Assembly: GCF_026651875.1 (NCBI RefSeq)
Contig: NZ_CP104067.1
Coordinates: 1,736,001 to 1,800,000, forward strand
Reading direction: 5' to 3'
DNA from: Alicyclobacillus fastidiosus
Lineage (GTDB): Bacteria > Bacillota > Bacilli > Alicyclobacillales > Alicyclobacillaceae
DNA: 64,000 nucleotides
The number at the start of each line of letters is the position of its first letter. Within the stretch, counting starts at the first letter, position 1. A program made the position numbers and the translations under genes. Positions 63,110-64,000 of the stretch are shown one piece after another. The notes beneath the pieces were generated by a model that was not told the DNA's origin, made no database searches, and was given only the letters and a program-made list of their open reading frames with translations.

Positions 63110-63454
63110 ATGAATCTTTCTCAGGCGTCCGAAGCATTTTTGACTGTTCGAGGTCAGGAGGGATTCTCGCCGTTTACGATTCGCGCCTATCGGCAGCAAC
63201 ATAAATTGTTGATGCGGGACATCGGGGACATACAGGTGGAAGATGTGACACTGAGTATACTGCGAAATCATCTTAGTCATAACGAACTCTTAAAGCCCTC
63301 AAGTCTCGGCCATAAAATCCGAGCCATCAAGAGTTTGTTCGATGAAGAAACGCAGTGTTTATACATCATTACATATTTTTATGCAGTTGTCGAGATAGGG
63401 GATTCTGTCGCTAAAGACCCACGAGGGAGCGACAGAGTAAGAGTGTTTCTCTGA
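63110..63454 (+). mobile_element. Tyrosine recombinase N-terminal fragment
   Basis: ATG 63110 with GGGAGG before it. The SAM-like core-binding domain is clear: MNLSQASEAFLTVRGQEGFS, PFTIRAYRQQHKLLMRDIGD, LGHKIRAIKSLFDEE. After ~residue 80 the sequence is unrelated and stops at 114; the catalytic domain is missing. The N-terminal counterpart to the C-terminal fragment at 55500, though not necessarily of the same gene. Confidence 0.75.
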
Positions 63455-63517
63455 CCACAAAATTTCCGCTTCATGGCGCTAAGCCATGACCGAGCGGTCA
63501 ACCTCTAGTGGTGGGAC

Positions 63518-63852
63518 TCACTTATGCTCACTTAGAAAGAGCCCCACATCACCGCTCATTCCAAACGGTATTTCTTTGTTTCCTTCTTTCGTGTATCCAT
63601 CTAATTCAAATTCAGGCTCATTAAAATCAAGTAGTTTCGAATCACCAAACACTTCTTTTATTGGAGCATCAAAAATGAACTGTATGGATTTTCCTTTTTT
63701 CAGATTAGCTGTTGGGTCGTTTGGTTGACCTTTCACAGCAAACGGATTCCACTTTGAACCATTAGGTGTTTTTATTGTGCATAACTCAGATACATTGTAA
63801 GATGGGTTAATTCCATAGGCGATGTACTGCTGATTTGAATCGCATATACTTC
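63518..63852 (-). CDS. Hypothetical protein, C-terminal part (start unclear)
   Basis: The frame is open for ~110 codons: QYIAYGINPSYNVSELCTIK, GSKWNPFAVKGQPNDPTANL, KSIQFIFDAPIKEVFGDSKL and ending VGLFLSEHK. It is beta-rich and soluble with no motif I can name. No ATG occurs in its first half; GTG 63736 is the first start with reasonable spacing. Its beginning overlaps the end of the next gene in another frame, so it may be a second cistron or the shifted end of the same gene. Confidence 0.45.
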
Positions 63853-64000
63853 CTCACTCGATTAGAACGCCAATTGAATACAAAAACATTAAGTGATAAA
63901 GCAGCCATTAACAATAGCGAAGAAAGGATTGCTGGGATCGCCCAGTCATGCTGTATATGAAATATAGAAGCCTCTCTCAAACCGTCATAAATTGGTTGGG
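63808..64000 (-). CDS. Membrane protein, C-terminal end (continues past window)
   Basis: Open from the right window edge to a TAA at 63808-63810. IYDGLREASIFHIQHDWAIP is followed by one membrane helix (AILSSLLLMAALSLNVFVF) and a basic tail (NWRSNRVRKYMRFKSAVHRL). The amino part lies outside the window. Family not recognised. A frameshift joining it to the overlapping downstream frame is possible. Confidence 0.45.

Overview
The window looks like chromosome of an aerobic, endospore-forming Gram-positive (Bacilli) of Alicyclobacillus type. The evidence is strong GGAGG ribosome sites with many TTG/GTG starts, a complete gerA-type germination operon, a CotD-like coat gene behind a sigma-K-like -10, AbrB, Crh and CsoR relatives, a KimA potassium transporter, and a relic of a G1 (glutamic) acid peptidase, a family known from Alicyclobacillus. 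No rRNA gene, complete tRNA gene or CRISPR array was seen. The genus assignment is inference.

Layout. 0-8 kb: end of a sugar ABC importer (binding protein, two permeases) with a convergent AraC regulator, a phytanoyl-CoA-dioxygenase-like enzyme, an alpha/beta hydrolase and KimA. 8-17 kb: a loose region of very small genes, hairpins, a twice-occurring ~107-nt element with a mini-ORF and terminator, a PAP2 phosphatase, a TSUP exporter, a decayed membrane gene, a LysM protein, and a divergent MocR regulator/flavin-oxidoreductase pair. 16-22 kb: a Crh-like HPr, an SPFH protein with an overlapping partner, a spore coat protein, an AbrB relative lacking part of its DNA-binding loop, and an LL-diaminopimelate-type aminotransferase. 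22-29 kb: copper block (DoxX-like membrane protein, copZ, csoR, copA with CsoR-like operators), then a divergent NarL-type two-component pair. 29-34 kb: FecBCDE-type iron ABC importer. 34-41 kb: gerA operon, a Gln/Ala-repeat protein, a membrane diguanylate cyclase.

42-53 kb is a metal region. A divergent TetR/SDR pair (the SDR is frameshifted) precedes a zinc importer (ZnuA, ZnuC, two permeases) and a NicO-type transporter. A rightward operon follows: [2Fe-2S] protein, methyltransferase, COG0523 GTPase, a shortened Fur-family protein, a second COG0523 GTPase of ZagA/YciC type, and the first 16 codons of a ribosomal protein L33. Good matches to the Zur box (TCGTAAT-N-ATTACGA) lie before znuA, before the NicO gene and before the [2Fe-2S] gene, so the cluster reads as a zinc-starvation regulon.

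52.7-64 kb is a mosaic of broken mobile elements (IS110, two other transposase relics, both ends of tyrosine recombinases) surrounding polysaccharide genes: a beta-helix protein, a secreted GH18 chitinase, a glmU relic, a class I hyaluronan-synthase-like HasA, a nucleotide-sugar dehydrogenase and a membrane-anchored GH16. The HasA plus dehydrogenase pair behind a glmU relic resembles the streptococcal has locus. It is the most striking content of the window: a probable laterally acquired hyaluronan-type or related polysaccharide module in a soil-type sporeformer.
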